From an uncultured bacterium (GTDB lineage Bacteria; Cyanobacteriota; Vampirovibrionia; Gastranaerophilales; Gastranaerophilaceae): a DNA stretch of 52,438 bases. The number at the start of each line of letters is the position of its first letter. The stretch's first letter is position 1. Positions 26,667-35,670 of this stretch are shown piece after piece. Location of the stretch: the NCBI GenBank assembly GCA_949291445.1, contig CASEVT010000058.1, positions 1-52,438 on the forward strand, in the 5' to 3' direction. Under the pieces are notes generated by a model. It worked only from the letters and a program-made list of their open reading frames with translations, was not told where the DNA came from and did not search any database. The position numbers and the translations under genes were made by a program.

Positions 26667-28962
26667 GCATTTTCCAAATTCCGCAAGGACAAACCCCCGC
26701 GCAAATACCGCAACCTATACAACGTTCCTCATTGGAGACATAAACAGTTTGACCCTTATCATTTACATATTTGCTAATAGCCTGTTGAGGACAAGCTTGC
26801 AAGCAAAATTCACAATCCCGACATAATCCGCAAGACATACATCTGTTTTTTTCATCCCACGCATTAATCTGCTGAACTTTAAGCGGGGACAATCCCTGAT
26901 AATAAACACTTTTTACCCTGTCTCGCGGCAGCATTGGCGCCATTGAAAAATCTTCCAATTCGTCACCGTTAAACATATGATCGATATTTTTTGCAACCCG
27001 ATTACCCTCTGCTATAGCATTTGTAAACAGCCCCTGTTTCAGTACATCACCGGCTGCGAAGATTTTTGAATCAATTTCAGACTGTTTGTATCTGTTAACC
27101 TTTAAAAATCCGCGCTCATCAAGGAATTCCTGTTCTAAAAATTCTAAATTTGGTCTGTCGCCAACAGAAATTATTACACTATCAGCCTCAAGAAAACGTC
27201 CGTCCTTCAGATACACACCATTTTCATCTATTTTTTCAGTAAAACACGGATAAAGAATTTGAGCCCCGAGCGATTTTGCATGATTCAATTCCTTGTCAAA
27301 AGCGGCAGGTTTTTGGATATCAATAGCAACAACCGACTCAGCACCCATCTTATATGCCCCGATAACAACATCCATTGCAGCATTACCCGCACCGATTATG
27401 ACTACTTTCTTTCCAACCTGAGGCTGTTTACCGTCATTTATCGCCTTTAAAAAGTCCAAACCCTTTATCAATAGATGACTTCCCTCAACAGGCAACACAA
27501 CCGGACTATGAGCACCACACGCTATTATGACGGCATCAGAGTTATCTTTTACATAATTAAAAGTTTCCTTATCAAGCTTGCTATCGGTATGAAAGATTAT
27601 ACCGGACTTTTTCATCCTTGAAAGCTCTGCCTCAAGAGTACTTTTGTTGAGACGTTCCTGAGGTATAACCTGTCTTAATTTTCCGCCAATCTCCTTGTCC
27701 TGTTCAAAAACGGCAACATTATATCCCATTTTCTTCAACTGCCAGGCCGCAGCCAATCCGGCAACTCCGGCACCCACAACAGAGACCGACTTGTCCTTAG
27801 TCGAAGCAAATTCACCGACTTCAACGTCACGACTCATCACACCAAGCGCATCAATTTTTATATGTTCATCTACCAACTCACGGTTACACTCTTCCATACA
27901 CAGCTGCGGACACAAATTTCCGCACACCGATGCAGGAAAAGGACTGTATTCAAGGACTAACTCAACAGCTTCTTTTAATTTCTCATCCTTAATAAGGTTA
28001 ATCCTTTTTTGAGTAGGTATACCTATAGGGCAATTGTATTCACAAGGCGCACAATAAGTGTGATTCTCCCAAACCGGATATCTTAATCGATGTTCCCGCT
28101 TCCCGACAATTGGCGCAACCTCAAAATCATCTTCATATACATCCGAAAAAATCCCGCCCTCAACCCAACTATTTAAGCGAAAATCTTTCATCGGGATCAA
28201 ATGACTTGCCTGACGCTCTTCATAAGTTTTTGCAACAATTTTTCTCCACTGTGAAAAATCCAATAATAACTCCAGCAAATCTTCACGTTCAATCTTGCTT
28301 AAAAACTCTCTAATCCCGTTTTGCAAAAAACAACAATCATCATCATTCAAATCCACTAAATAAACATCATCAGAAAGATCCCGCACAGCCCCTCTGACAT
28401 AAACAGTACCGCCGACCATTCCGACGCAAGAACGTGCCCCAATGACAGAATCATAATTTTCACAATCGACACCGCAAACGACAGCAACACCGCCACCCAT
28501 AAACTCAAACGAAAAAGAACCCGTATTTTTCAATACCCAAAACTCAGGCGCACTATACTTGGGGTCATGTTTCATCAAAGCACCGGAACGAGTGCCGACA
28601 CGTCCGCCAATAAATATTTTTCCACTTGCCGCACAATGAGCCGTAGTATCTCCGCCATCACCTTTTACAATAATTTCAGCACCGGAATTTAGCCAGCCCA
28701 CATCCGCCGGCGCAGAACCGTTTACGATAATTTTTGTACCAGGCATCCCCATAGAGCCGACTCTTTGACCGGGGTTTCTTACAATAAATTCCAACGGTGT
28801 TCCGTCATTTGACCATAATGGACCACCTATATTATGCTGCCCTGATGCAGTTATTTCAAACTCGCTAAAACCTTCTTTTATTTTTTCGTTTATTATCTGT
28901 AAAAGCTCCTGTGTGGAAAGCCTTTTATTATTCATCAAACTGTTTATAATAAATTTATTCAT
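26626..28962 (-). CDS. Glutamate synthase subunit: GXGXG domain fused to GltD-like NADPH oxidoreductase and ferredoxin domain
   Basis: This is a 778-residue fusion. Residues ~10-250 are the GXGXG beta-helix that ends GltB in standard enzymes (GGPLWSNDGTPLEF, GAEIIVKGDGGD, GGRVGTRSG, GGGVAVVCG). Residues ~290-690 are a GltD-like part. It has an N-terminal cysteine cluster (CAPCEYNCPIG, CGNLCPQLCMEECNR), an FAD loop (VVGAGVAGLAAAW) and an NADPH loop (VVIIGAGNAAMDV). The end is a ferredoxin domain with 4Fe-4S cysteines (CEFCLQACP; CIGCGICAGVCP). With the two upstream genes it rebuilds the electron path NADPH to FAD to Fe-S to FMN. It starts 20 bases after the stop of the synthase-core gene. Confidence 0.88.
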   Translation of the reverse strand: MNKFIINSLMNNKRLSTQELLQIINEKIKEGFSEFEITASGQHNIGGPLWSNDGTPLEFIVRNPGQRVGSMGMPGTKIIVNGSAPADVGWLNSGAEIIVKGDGGDTTAHCAASGKIFIGGRVGTRSGALMKHDPKYSAPEFWVLKNTGSFSFEFMGGGVAVVCGVDCENYDSVIGARSCVGMVGGTVYVRGAVRDLSDDVYLVDLNDDDCCFLQNGIREFLSKIEREDLLELLLDFSQWRKIVAKTYEERQASHLIPMKDFRLNSWVEGGIFSDVYEDDFEVAPIVGKREHRLRYPVWENHTYCAPCEYNCPIGIPTQKRINLIKDEKLKEAVELVLEYSPFPASVCGNLCPQLCMEECNRELVDEHIKIDALGVMSRDVEVGEFASTKDKSVSVVGAGVAGLAAAWQLKKMGYNVAVFEQDKEIGGKLRQVIPQERLNKSTLEAELSRMKKSGIIFHTDSKLDKETFNYVKDNSDAVIIACGAHSPVVLPVEGSHLLIKGLDFLKAINDGKQPQVGKKVVIIGAGNAAMDVVIGAYKMGAESVVAIDIQKPAAFDKELNHAKSLGAQILYPCFTEKIDENGVYLKDGRFLEADSVIISVGDRPNLEFLEQEFLDERGFLKVNRYKQSEIDSKIFAAGDVLKQGLFTNAIAEGNRVAKNIDHMFNGDELEDFSMAPMLPRDRVKSVYYQGLSPLKVQQINAWDEKNRCMSCGLCRDCEFCLQACPQQAISKYVNDKGQTVYVSNEERCIGCGICAGVCPCGIWKMHDNFENVEDHASV

Positions 28963-28982
28963 ACACCTATCTCAATCCAAAA

Positions 28983-30638
28983 TCAGCAAACATGCTGAAT
29001 ATCCAACCTAGTAGCAACATTCTTATCGACCGTAATAAGAGCATCAGAACGTCCGACAGGCAGAGAACTGTTTCCTATAGGGGCTAACAGCTTTTTCAAC
29101 TCCGTATTTGTGGCGATAAAATAATTTACAATATTCTCAGCGACCTTATCAACATCAAGCCGATCCATCAATGTCTTATTTTGAGTGGTAATACCAACAG
29201 GACACAAACCTGTATTACAAGCATTGCATCTACCAAAATCATTGCCTATGCAGCCGGCAATTTGTAAAATTAGCTTACCCGTAAACACGCCGTTCGCACC
29301 AAGACAAATCATTTTAAAAGCGTCAGCAGCAAGAGTTCCTCGCATACCCAGACCTCCGGCCGCCCACAGCGGGATTTGACCCTGCTTACCCTGATGCACT
29401 GCCGCCAGATAACAATCTCTTAATCGAGAAACTATAGGGTGCCCCGTATGATCCAAAGAAATTTCATGTGCCGCTCCCGTACCGCCTGCTATTCCGTCAA
29501 GGAAGAAGCCTCCGACTATATTGTACGGATCCCTGAGCAAATTATTATACACACTCACACTGGTGACAGATGCCGCAACCTTAATTGCCACAGGAACCCT
29601 AAATTGAAATGCAGCATTCATGGACAAAAACATCTTCTGAACACTTTCCTCAATAGAATATAACCCCTGATGGTTAGGAGGTGACAACAAATCAGATTTT
29701 GGAACTCCTCTAATCTCCTGAATATGACGGGCAACTTTTCTGGCAAGTAACAATCCTCCATCACCCGGTTTCGCCCCCTGACCGATTTTTATCAATATAC
29801 CGGCAGGGTCCTCAACCATCTCTGGCATTGCATTTATTATCCTGTTCCATCCAAAGTGTCCTGATGCAATCTGCAAAATCATATATTTTAAATATCGTGA
29901 TTTTAAAAGCTTTTGCGGCATTCCACCCTCGCCGGAACACATCCTCACCGGCAATCCGACAACTTCATTCAAATATGCCGTAGCTATTGCAACAGCCTCC
30001 CACATCCTCGTAGACAATGCACCAATCGACATATCACCAATAATTATCGGATAAATCCAATTTGTATTCGGTGCATTTTTAGACATCCGCAGCTCGTTAC
30101 CCTCAATATCAAACGGCAGTGACTCAGGCGGCAATACACGTCCAAACGGTGCAAGTATATCGAAAGTATGCCGCATAGCATCCAACGACGGATCCGTCAT
30201 TTGAGATATTCTGCCTATTTTAATCTTATCTAAAGTCCGACCTTCTGTGTGCAAGTTCGTTCTCCCGCCTCGTTTGGGAGACTCAGCATTTTCACTTCTG
30301 TATTTTACATTTACCCTGTTGTGCTCGTTGAAAACAGGTTTTATTGCTTCGTTCGGGCACACCTTCTTACACATTGCACACCCTACACAATTTTTGTTTT
30401 CAGTTACAACCTGCTTTACTACTGGTTCACTTACCCACTTCACCTGCGGATTGGGCAACGGTCCCTCGGAATAAACTTTTTTTCGCCGCTCGACATCAAC
30501 TTTTATAGCATTAAAAGTACAAGCTGCAACACATTTGCCACAGAGCGTACATCTTTGCGGATTGTATTCAATCTGCCATCTTAAATCATCTTTACAGATG
30601 TCGTTTGTTTTTATATCTCGAGTATCTATTGTGCCCAC
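28983..30638 (-). CDS. Glutamate synthase FMN/synthase-core subunit with N-terminal ferredoxin domain
   Basis: This is a 551-residue protein equal to the middle (FMN-binding, 2-oxoglutarate) part of GltB. The N-terminus has two 4Fe-4S clusters (CTLCGKCVAAC and CVGCAMCKKVC). The FMN barrel contains GQGAKPGDGGLLLARKV and HQGLYSIEE, and the 3Fe-4S cysteines read CNACNTGLCPVGITTQ. It makes glutamate from 2-oxoglutarate and channelled ammonia. The start is a GTG at 30638 overlapping the amidotransferase stop by 13 bases, so the two are translationally coupled. This split form is known from archaea and scattered bacteria. Confidence 0.9.
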   Translation of the reverse strand: MGTIDTRDIKTNDICKDDLRWQIEYNPQRCTLCGKCVAACTFNAIKVDVERRKKVYSEGPLPNPQVKWVSEPVVKQVVTENKNCVGCAMCKKVCPNEAIKPVFNEHNRVNVKYRSENAESPKRGGRTNLHTEGRTLDKIKIGRISQMTDPSLDAMRHTFDILAPFGRVLPPESLPFDIEGNELRMSKNAPNTNWIYPIIIGDMSIGALSTRMWEAVAIATAYLNEVVGLPVRMCSGEGGMPQKLLKSRYLKYMILQIASGHFGWNRIINAMPEMVEDPAGILIKIGQGAKPGDGGLLLARKVARHIQEIRGVPKSDLLSPPNHQGLYSIEESVQKMFLSMNAAFQFRVPVAIKVAASVTSVSVYNNLLRDPYNIVGGFFLDGIAGGTGAAHEISLDHTGHPIVSRLRDCYLAAVHQGKQGQIPLWAAGGLGMRGTLAADAFKMICLGANGVFTGKLILQIAGCIGNDFGRCNACNTGLCPVGITTQNKTLMDRLDVDKVAENIVNYFIATNTELKKLLAPIGNSSLPVGRSDALITVDKNVATRLDIQHVC

Positions 30639-31735
30639 CTTTCAATATTTAAATCATTTCCCACCACGACCATCTCTCTTTCGTTCGGATATATATCCTC
30701 CGAAATATCGCGCTCGGGCATTAACTCATTTATTCCCGTAACTTCTGATGTAACAATGACCGTATCATCATTTTTTCCGACAACTACAGGTCTCAATTTT
30801 TTTGAATCACAAGTTGTAAACAATGTTCCGTCAGGGATTACCGAAATCACAGCGTTCGGACCGTTTATCTCCAAATGTGCCAACGATGCTTTTATTCTCA
30901 ACAATATTTCTCTGTTATCTCTGTTTAAAATTTCATCATACGGCAAGGGAGTTATAACATGTTTAAAATATTTCAACGGCCACTTCAAAATTTTATTCAC
31001 ATAATGCAACGTATACAAAAAGCATTGTGAATCGCTTTCAAAACCTATATAACCTTTGTACAAACTTTGCTGAAAAAGTTTGTTTTTCTCATAAAAAGTA
31101 TTTTCACCATTCACAAGTGTTGTATACCCTTGCAAAAAGAAAGGATGCGCAGCATACCTGACTATGTCATAGTTAGTGTTTTGCCTGCACTGCGCTGTTA
31201 TAATTTTTGCCGTAAAATCCGTATTCTCTTCCCAAAGTCCAAAATAAGTCCCAATATCACGGGGATCACCTATTTCTTTCAATGTCAAAACATCCGGCCA
31301 AAAAGAATAAACATAACCCTCATCAGTTTTTTCCAGTGCTTTTCTCAGCTTCAATCTGGTATCAATCAGCAGTTCTTCTTTTTCTTCTTTTGGTGCATAT
31401 TTATAAGAATGCGGATAATTAAAAACCTCAAAAACATAATTAGGCATCGGTTGTATATTCAAACCGCTTATTTCCGGATGGACGTCCGGTGACCATTGCA
31501 TTACGCGTACAAACCCTATTGAATGCAATATATCTTCAGCTATATGCATTCCATCATTGGTACAAGCCATCGATAAAATAGGCAGCTCTTTATAATTCTC
31601 GAACATCCCGCCCAGATCCTGCATTACAAACGCAAAACCCGAATTATCGTGACCTTTTTGTTGTGATCTCATCAAACGTAATGCGTTTGACGGGTGCAAA
31701 TATCTTTTTGACTTTATTGCTCCTATTCGGCACAT
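30626..31735 (-). CDS. Glutamate synthase class II glutamine amidotransferase subunit
   Basis: This is a 369-residue Ntn-type glutaminase corresponding to the first domain of GltB. The nucleophile is Cys2 (MCRIGAIKS), exposed by removal of Met1. RSQQKGHDNSGFAF fits the glutamine-site loop, and a beta-rich C-terminal half follows. It hydrolyses glutamine and passes ammonia to the product of the next gene. It is the first gene of a four-gene unit: amidotransferase, synthase core, GXGXG-GltD, ABC permease. GGTGGAAG precedes the ATG closely. Confidence 0.88.
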   Translation of the reverse strand: MCRIGAIKSKRYLHPSNALRLMRSQQKGHDNSGFAFVMQDLGGMFENYKELPILSMACTNDGMHIAEDILHSIGFVRVMQWSPDVHPEISGLNIQPMPNYVFEVFNYPHSYKYAPKEEKEELLIDTRLKLRKALEKTDEGYVYSFWPDVLTLKEIGDPRDIGTYFGLWEENTDFTAKIITAQCRQNTNYDIVRYAAHPFFLQGYTTLVNGENTFYEKNKLFQQSLYKGYIGFESDSQCFLYTLHYVNKILKWPLKYFKHVITPLPYDEILNRDNREILLRIKASLAHLEINGPNAVISVIPDGTLFTTCDSKKLRPVVVGKNDDTVIVTSEVTGINELMPERDISEDIYPNEREMVVVGNDLNIERWAQ

Positions 31736-31738
31736 ACT

Positions 31739-32036
31739 TCCACCGTTATTCTACTTTATTCTCGGCAACAAACTATTTTGACAACTATTGTGTATCCGCC
31801 GCCATAAGTCTGACTTTTTTCTTTCCACTCCCCTGACGGAATTCTTTACACATATCGTTTTCAGTTATCACATACTTGTGCGTCCGTATTCAAGCATATT
31901 TTTATTTTTTTCTTATGTCAATATTCATCATCAAATTTTAATAAAATCTTTATCTCTAAAAATTCTCAAATATTATGTAAACATTTGTAAAGATTGATGT
32001 TAAATTTCTAAAGTTTTAAAAAAAAATGCCGATGTA
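31739..32036. other. Intergenic region between divergent genes
   Basis: This is an AT-rich gap of about 300 bases between the amidotransferase start (minus) and the 32069 gene (plus). No open frame here looks coding. It should hold the promoters of both units. I can point only to the -10 of the right-hand gene. Confidence 0.4.
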
Positions 32037-32042
32037 TATAAT
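32037..32042 (+). promoter_or_regulatory. -10 element for the 32069 gene
   Basis: A consensus TATAAT lies 26 bases before the ATG, with a weak TTTTAA about 17 bases further up. The resulting leader would be about 20 bases and include the AAGGGG ribosome binding site. Confidence 0.45.
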
Positions 32043-32068
32043 ATAAGCAATAAGGGGTATAAAAGATA

Positions 32069-32593
32069 ATGAGTCTTGGCATCACAAATTTAACATCAAA
32101 CAGAAGCTACATCGACACACAATCCATCAATGAAGTTACAAAACAAATTTTTGCTAACGCAGAATCAAAATCTTTTGATATAAACCAAGTTGATCTTACA
32201 AAATTCAGAAGACCTGAAGTCGGTCTGGATTTGTATAACAGCAAAAACTCAATCGACGTAACAAAACAAGTAGCCATCAGAAATGCAGGGCTCGACATTA
32301 ATCTTAATGCCAACTTTATTGCCAACGTTCAATACTTAAATTCTCAAGCAGCTATGCAAAATACTGCCGTTCAAAAAAATGTTGAAGGAAAACTCATGGC
32401 ACCGGTTACAGAAGGTGAAGGCGCTCAACAAAGAGAAGTTGTTGCTCTGCCCAAATCTGTTGAACTCAACAATTCAAAAAGCCTTGATAAGGATAAAAGA
32501 GGATCTAACCCGTTCTCTTTCTTCGCTATGAATACAAAAAAAGAAAGCAACCAATCTAATCAACAAGATAAAAATATTAATATCTTCGCATAA
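32069..32593 (+). CDS. Hypothetical protein, Asn/Gln-rich, cytosolic
   Basis: This is a 174-residue hydrophilic protein, rich in Asn, Ser, Lys and Gln, with no signal peptide, membrane segment or cysteine. The short phrase VTKQ(I/V)A occurs twice (EVTKQIFANAES and DVTKQVAIRNAG), hinting at two weak internal repeats in the first 80 residues. The C-terminus is disordered. A good ribosome binding site (AAGGGG), a TATAAT and a strong terminator frame it as an independently expressed gene. It is probably lineage-specific. No function can be proposed. Confidence 0.6.
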   Translation: MSLGITNLTSNRSYIDTQSINEVTKQIFANAESKSFDINQVDLTKFRRPEVGLDLYNSKNSIDVTKQVAIRNAGLDINLNANFIANVQYLNSQAAMQNTAVQKNVEGKLMAPVTEGEGAQQREVVALPKSVELNNSKSLDKDKRGSNPFSFFAMNTKKESNQSNQQDKNINIFA

Positions 32594-32624
32594 AGGTTAA
32601 CACATATACTTATTGCTTAAACAC

Positions 32625-32660
32625 AGATGAGTCCATAAAGCTCATCTTTTTATTTTTTAT
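32625..32660 (+). terminator. Intrinsic terminator
   Basis: AGATGAG (32625-32631) pairs with CTCATCT (32641-32647) and a long T-rich tail follows. It ends the 32069 gene and faces the end of the 32716 gene. Confidence 0.75.
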
Positions 32661-32715
32661 AAAAAGCATCAGCTTAATTTATAAAAATTGTATAAAAATT
32701 TTTGCTCGCTAGAAC

Positions 32716-33123
32716 CTATACATTATCAACCAATTTCATCAAATCTTTTGGATAGAGTTTTTTCTCTGAAATATCAATAACTTTTTCAATATCTCTTTTG
32801 TAAAGATACCCGACGACCTCTTTGTTCCACAAATGTCTGACAACACCAATTTTATCAATATTAAGCTTATACATAATTTGCAACACTTCATCAAGCTCAG
32901 ATTCAGGAAATACAACGACTCTGTCATTTGTTCTTTCATTTTTCAATGATGTATCGTCAGGAATATCTGACCCATCCGGAATTTTTGCTCTTTGTTCAAA
33001 CGCCTTAAACTCTGCATAACAGATTTCTATCAATTTTTTTAACTTGATTTCAAAACTGTCCATTGATGCAAATATTCTGTCGGAAGTCGGAATTGCAGAA
33101 TTAGAAGTTGCCATCGTTTTCAT
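32716..33123 (-). CDS. Small protein with a half-CBS-like C-terminal part
   Basis: This is a 135-residue protein. The N-terminal half is helical. The C-terminal ~55 residues (RVVVFPESELDEVLQIMYKLNIDKIGVVRH...EVVGYLYKRDIEKVI) follow the beta-alpha-beta-beta-alpha order of one CBS motif: an exposed strand, a helix with 'iDkIGVV', and a closing 'GYLYKRDI'. CBS motifs normally come in pairs to bind adenosyl ligands, so this would have to dimerise. The start at 33123 has a very strong AAAGGGGG 7 bases upstream; the longer frame to 33141 is not supported. The CBS assignment is tentative. Confidence 0.55.
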   Translation of the reverse strand: MKTMATSNSAIPTSDRIFASMDSFEIKLKKLIEICYAEFKAFEQRAKIPDGSDIPDDTSLKNERTNDRVVVFPESELDEVLQIMYKLNIDKIGVVRHLWNKEVVGYLYKRDIEKVIDISEKKLYPKDLMKLVDNV

Positions 33124-33190
33124 ATAAAGCCCCCTTTGCATATTAAATTTTTAAGACCATTTTGTAATATAATCAACTAATACATTTGTA

Positions 33191-33230
33191 ATACTTAATA
33201 TATTTTAAGTATATAGCCTATATCGGCTAT
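33191..33230. repeat. Two inverted repeats upstream of the 32716 gene
   Basis: ATACTTAA (33191-33198) and TTAAGTAT (33205-33212) form a perfect 8-bp dyad. ATAGCC (33213-33218) and GGCTAT (33225-33230) form a second dyad directly beside it. They lie in the 125-base gap between thiE and the 32716 gene. They could be operators or a weak terminator for thiE. Confidence 0.35.
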
Positions 33231-33248
33231 TTGTAAAATAGTTTACAA

Positions 33249-34262
33249 TTATTCATCCAAAAGAGTCCTAAAAGATTTAGCAGCTGAAGAAGGAGACTCA
33301 ACATTCATTATAGCCCTAACAACCGCAATCCTTTTTGCACCGGATAATAATACATCCTTGCAATTTTCAAGATCGATCCCGCCTATTGCAAAGAAAGGGA
33401 TATTAACATTTTGAGAAGCCCAACGAATATACTCAAGCCCGACGGACGCTCTACCGGGTTTTGTAGGCGTAGTGAAGACAGGACCCACACCTATATAATC
33501 TGCACCGGATTCTACAGCTTTCAGAGCTTGTGCCGGTTCGTGCGTAGAGATACCCACGATCGCATGCTCGCCCAGAATACTGCGTGCAGAAACAATATCC
33601 GCATCATCCTGACCGAGATGAACACCGTCAGCTTCGACTATTTTTGCAATATCGATCCTATCGTTAACAATAAACAATGCGCCGTACATAGAGCATAAAT
33701 TGCGTATTTTCTTGCCTAAATCAATAATTTTTTTTGCACAACAAGTTTTTTCACGTAATTGAACAATATCAACCCCGCCATCCAATGCAGCTGCAACCGC
33801 ATCCAAAAAATCGTCCTCTGTGGCAAATTTATCCGAATTAGTAACCAGATACAATCTTTTATCTTTCAAACGAAATTTATTCAACTTCATTTTCAACTTC
33901 TCCCACATAATTTTTTCACAGGTATAAGAAGCATACCTCAAATTTTCAAAAGCAGGGTCAATTTGAGAATACTCAGCCAGAACTCTCAATGCCTGTTGCA
34001 ACCTTTTTATATTTGCCTTAAAAATCCCCAAAATATCTGTTCTCAAGGTTTTATTTTCAATATGGACACCGACATCGTTGACAGTATCTCTTGAAGACAA
34101 AAGTTCATCGTATTTGCAATCCGTTTTTGTACACAATTCATGCCTCATATTTTTCAACATAATAGACAGCTCCTTGTCGTCAAGATAAAATCTTGCAATC
34201 TCTTCAAGAACTCTCATTGCCTCGGTTGCTCTGTTCAAATTTGCATCTATAATTCTTTGCAT
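33249..34262 (-). CDS. thiE: Thiamine-phosphate synthase, cyanobacterial long type
   Basis: ThiE joins HMP-diphosphate and thiazole phosphate to thiamine phosphate. This 337-residue protein has the typical ThiE barrel in its C-terminal two thirds (LYLVTNSDK, VDIVQLREK, FIVNDRIDIAK, ADGVHLGQDD, VGISTHE, YIGVGPVFTTPTKPG, FAIGGID). It also has a helical N-terminal domain of about 130 residues (RIIDANLNRATEAMRVLEEIARF) that plain bacterial ThiE lacks. That long form is characteristic of cyanobacteria, and the extra domain is related to ThiD2-type sequences. It is one of the better lineage clues in the window. No thi genes are adjacent and no TPP riboswitch was recognised upstream. Confidence 0.92.
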   Translation of the reverse strand: MQRIIDANLNRATEAMRVLEEIARFYLDDKELSIMLKNMRHELCTKTDCKYDELLSSRDTVNDVGVHIENKTLRTDILGIFKANIKRLQQALRVLAEYSQIDPAFENLRYASYTCEKIMWEKLKMKLNKFRLKDKRLYLVTNSDKFATEDDFLDAVAAALDGGVDIVQLREKTCCAKKIIDLGKKIRNLCSMYGALFIVNDRIDIAKIVEADGVHLGQDDADIVSARSILGEHAIVGISTHEPAQALKAVESGADYIGVGPVFTTPTKPGRASVGLEYIRWASQNVNIPFFAIGGIDLENCKDVLLSGAKRIAVVRAIMNVESPSSAAKSFRTLLDE

Positions 34263-34369
34263 AATTCTAATTTTTACCCTGTTTAAAATACTCTACCTGA
34301 TTATATTACAAAGGTTAATTTAAATCTTGGAATTATAAATTAATTTTATACAGAAAGGGAGAGACAGAT

Positions 34370-34975
34370 TTGATATCGTTAAACAGAAAACATTACAAGG
34401 GATTGCCGACAGAGGAGCTTGTTCTCAGAGCTCAAAATGATGATATCGAAGCATTAGAAGAGCTTATAAAACGTTATCAGAACATGATTTATGCATCATT
34501 TTACTATTTAAGTAAAGAATGCGAAGATATTTTGGACTTAACGCAAGACACTCTGGTCAAAATGTCAAAAAATATAAAAAATTTAAGAGACCCCAAAAAG
34601 TTCAAAAGCTGGCTCAATCAAATAGTAACAAACATTTTTTATGACCACATCAGAAGCAAAAACAGAAAATTACAAACAGTATCCATCGAAAAAAAAGAAG
34701 AGGATATGAAAGAAAATTGCAATGTAATAGAATTGCCTTCAAAATGCAAAAATCCCGAAGAAAAAACGCTCGGCAGTGAATTAAACGAACTGATTGAAAA
34801 ATCAATCCACAAGCTCCCTGACTCGTTCAGACTTGCAATAGTACTTCGAGAGTTTCAAGGACTAAGTTACGAAGAAATTGCAACCATAACAAACACAAAC
34901 GTAGGTACTGTAAAATCCAGAATCGCAAGAGCTCGAAATAAATTACAAGAAGATTTGAAACCATACATAGCTTGA
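34370..34975 (+). CDS. ECF-type RNA polymerase sigma factor
   Basis: This is a 201-residue sigma-70 family protein with only regions 2 and 4. Region 2 runs from IKRYQNMIYASFYYLSKECEDILDLTQDTLVKM to SWLNQIVTNIFYDHIRSKNR. Region 4 includes LPDSFRLAIVLREFQGLSYEEIATITNTNVGTVKSRIARARNKL. The start is a TTG at 34370 with GGGAG 8 bases upstream. The stop is followed 10 bases later by an anti-sigma gene, so this is a classical sigma/anti-sigma pair, probably responding to envelope or redox stress. The region 4 linker is rich in lysine. Confidence 0.9.
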   Translation: MISLNRKHYKGLPTEELVLRAQNDDIEALEELIKRYQNMIYASFYYLSKECEDILDLTQDTLVKMSKNIKNLRDPKKFKSWLNQIVTNIFYDHIRSKNRKLQTVSIEKKEEDMKENCNVIELPSKCKNPEEKTLGSELNELIEKSIHKLPDSFRLAIVLREFQGLSYEEIATITNTNVGTVKSRIARARNKLQEDLKPYIA

Positions 34976-34985
34976 GGAAAACAAA

Positions 34986-35651
34986 ATGCCCGAAGATTTA
35001 TTATGCAAAAAAGTTTCATCACTTTTGTCTCAATATATTGATAACAAAGTTACCAGACAAGAAAAAGAATTCATTGAAGAACATCTGGCAATGTGTCCTG
35101 ACTGTTACAAAAAATTTATTTACCTGAAAAACTTAATAAATAGTCTGAAAGATTCATACAAAAAAGTTATGAACATGGCGTTGCAAAAACAAAGAAAAGC
35201 CACATTCAGTATTAGAGATCATGAAAATTTTCGCACCAACCTCTCTCCCTATCTGGACAATGAACTTCCAACCGGAGAAAGCTTCACTTTCAGAAAATAT
35301 TTAGTAAAATCCAAAATGGCACAAAGAGAACTAAGACAAGCTTATTCATTGCAAAAAAAATTACATAATTCATTTGAATTAACTAAAAAACAGCTTAAAA
35401 CAGACTTTTCAAAACTTGTTCTCTCAGAAATAAAAGAGCAAAGAAAATTTTTGTACAAACAAAAAACTGCTAAAATTGCAATTCTTGCAGGTCTCTTACT
35501 TTTTGGAGGATTTGAATTCACCCAATTTGCCACACCTATCGTGCAAAAATTTGAGAACAAATTGCACCAAAAAGAAACGATACAATACCCTCCCTCACAA
35601 AGTTCTTCAACTATCAAAAAAAGCAACGACGCACTTGTGAAGCAAAAGTAA
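34986..35651 (+). CDS. Membrane-bound zinc-finger anti-sigma factor
   Basis: This 221-residue protein is the likely inhibitor of the sigma factor encoded just before it. Residues 5-50 hold a ZAS-type anti-sigma domain with the zinc motif HLAMCPDC (HxxxCxxC). A second, weaker copy without the cysteines (FRTNLSPYLDNELPTGESFTFRKYL) lies near residues 80-110. One membrane segment is at about 158-178 (KIAILAGLLLFGGFEFTQFA), followed by a short outer tail of about 40 residues rich in Ser, Gln and Pro. The topology puts the ZAS domain in the cytoplasm and leaves a short sensor tail outside. Confidence 0.85.
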   Translation: MPEDLLCKKVSSLLSQYIDNKVTRQEKEFIEEHLAMCPDCYKKFIYLKNLINSLKDSYKKVMNMALQKQRKATFSIRDHENFRTNLSPYLDNELPTGESFTFRKYLVKSKMAQRELRQAYSLQKKLHNSFELTKKQLKTDFSKLVLSEIKEQRKFLYKQKTAKIAILAGLLLFGGFEFTQFATPIVQKFENKLHQKETIQYPPSQSSSTIKKSNDALVKQK

Positions 35652-35670
35652 CAGATTACCTTAAAGACAT

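Noticed and set aside
34263-34369. TPP riboswitch upstream of thiE
   Set aside because: The space is only about 100 bases and lacks the CUGAGA and ACYUGA-type conserved strings on the minus strand.
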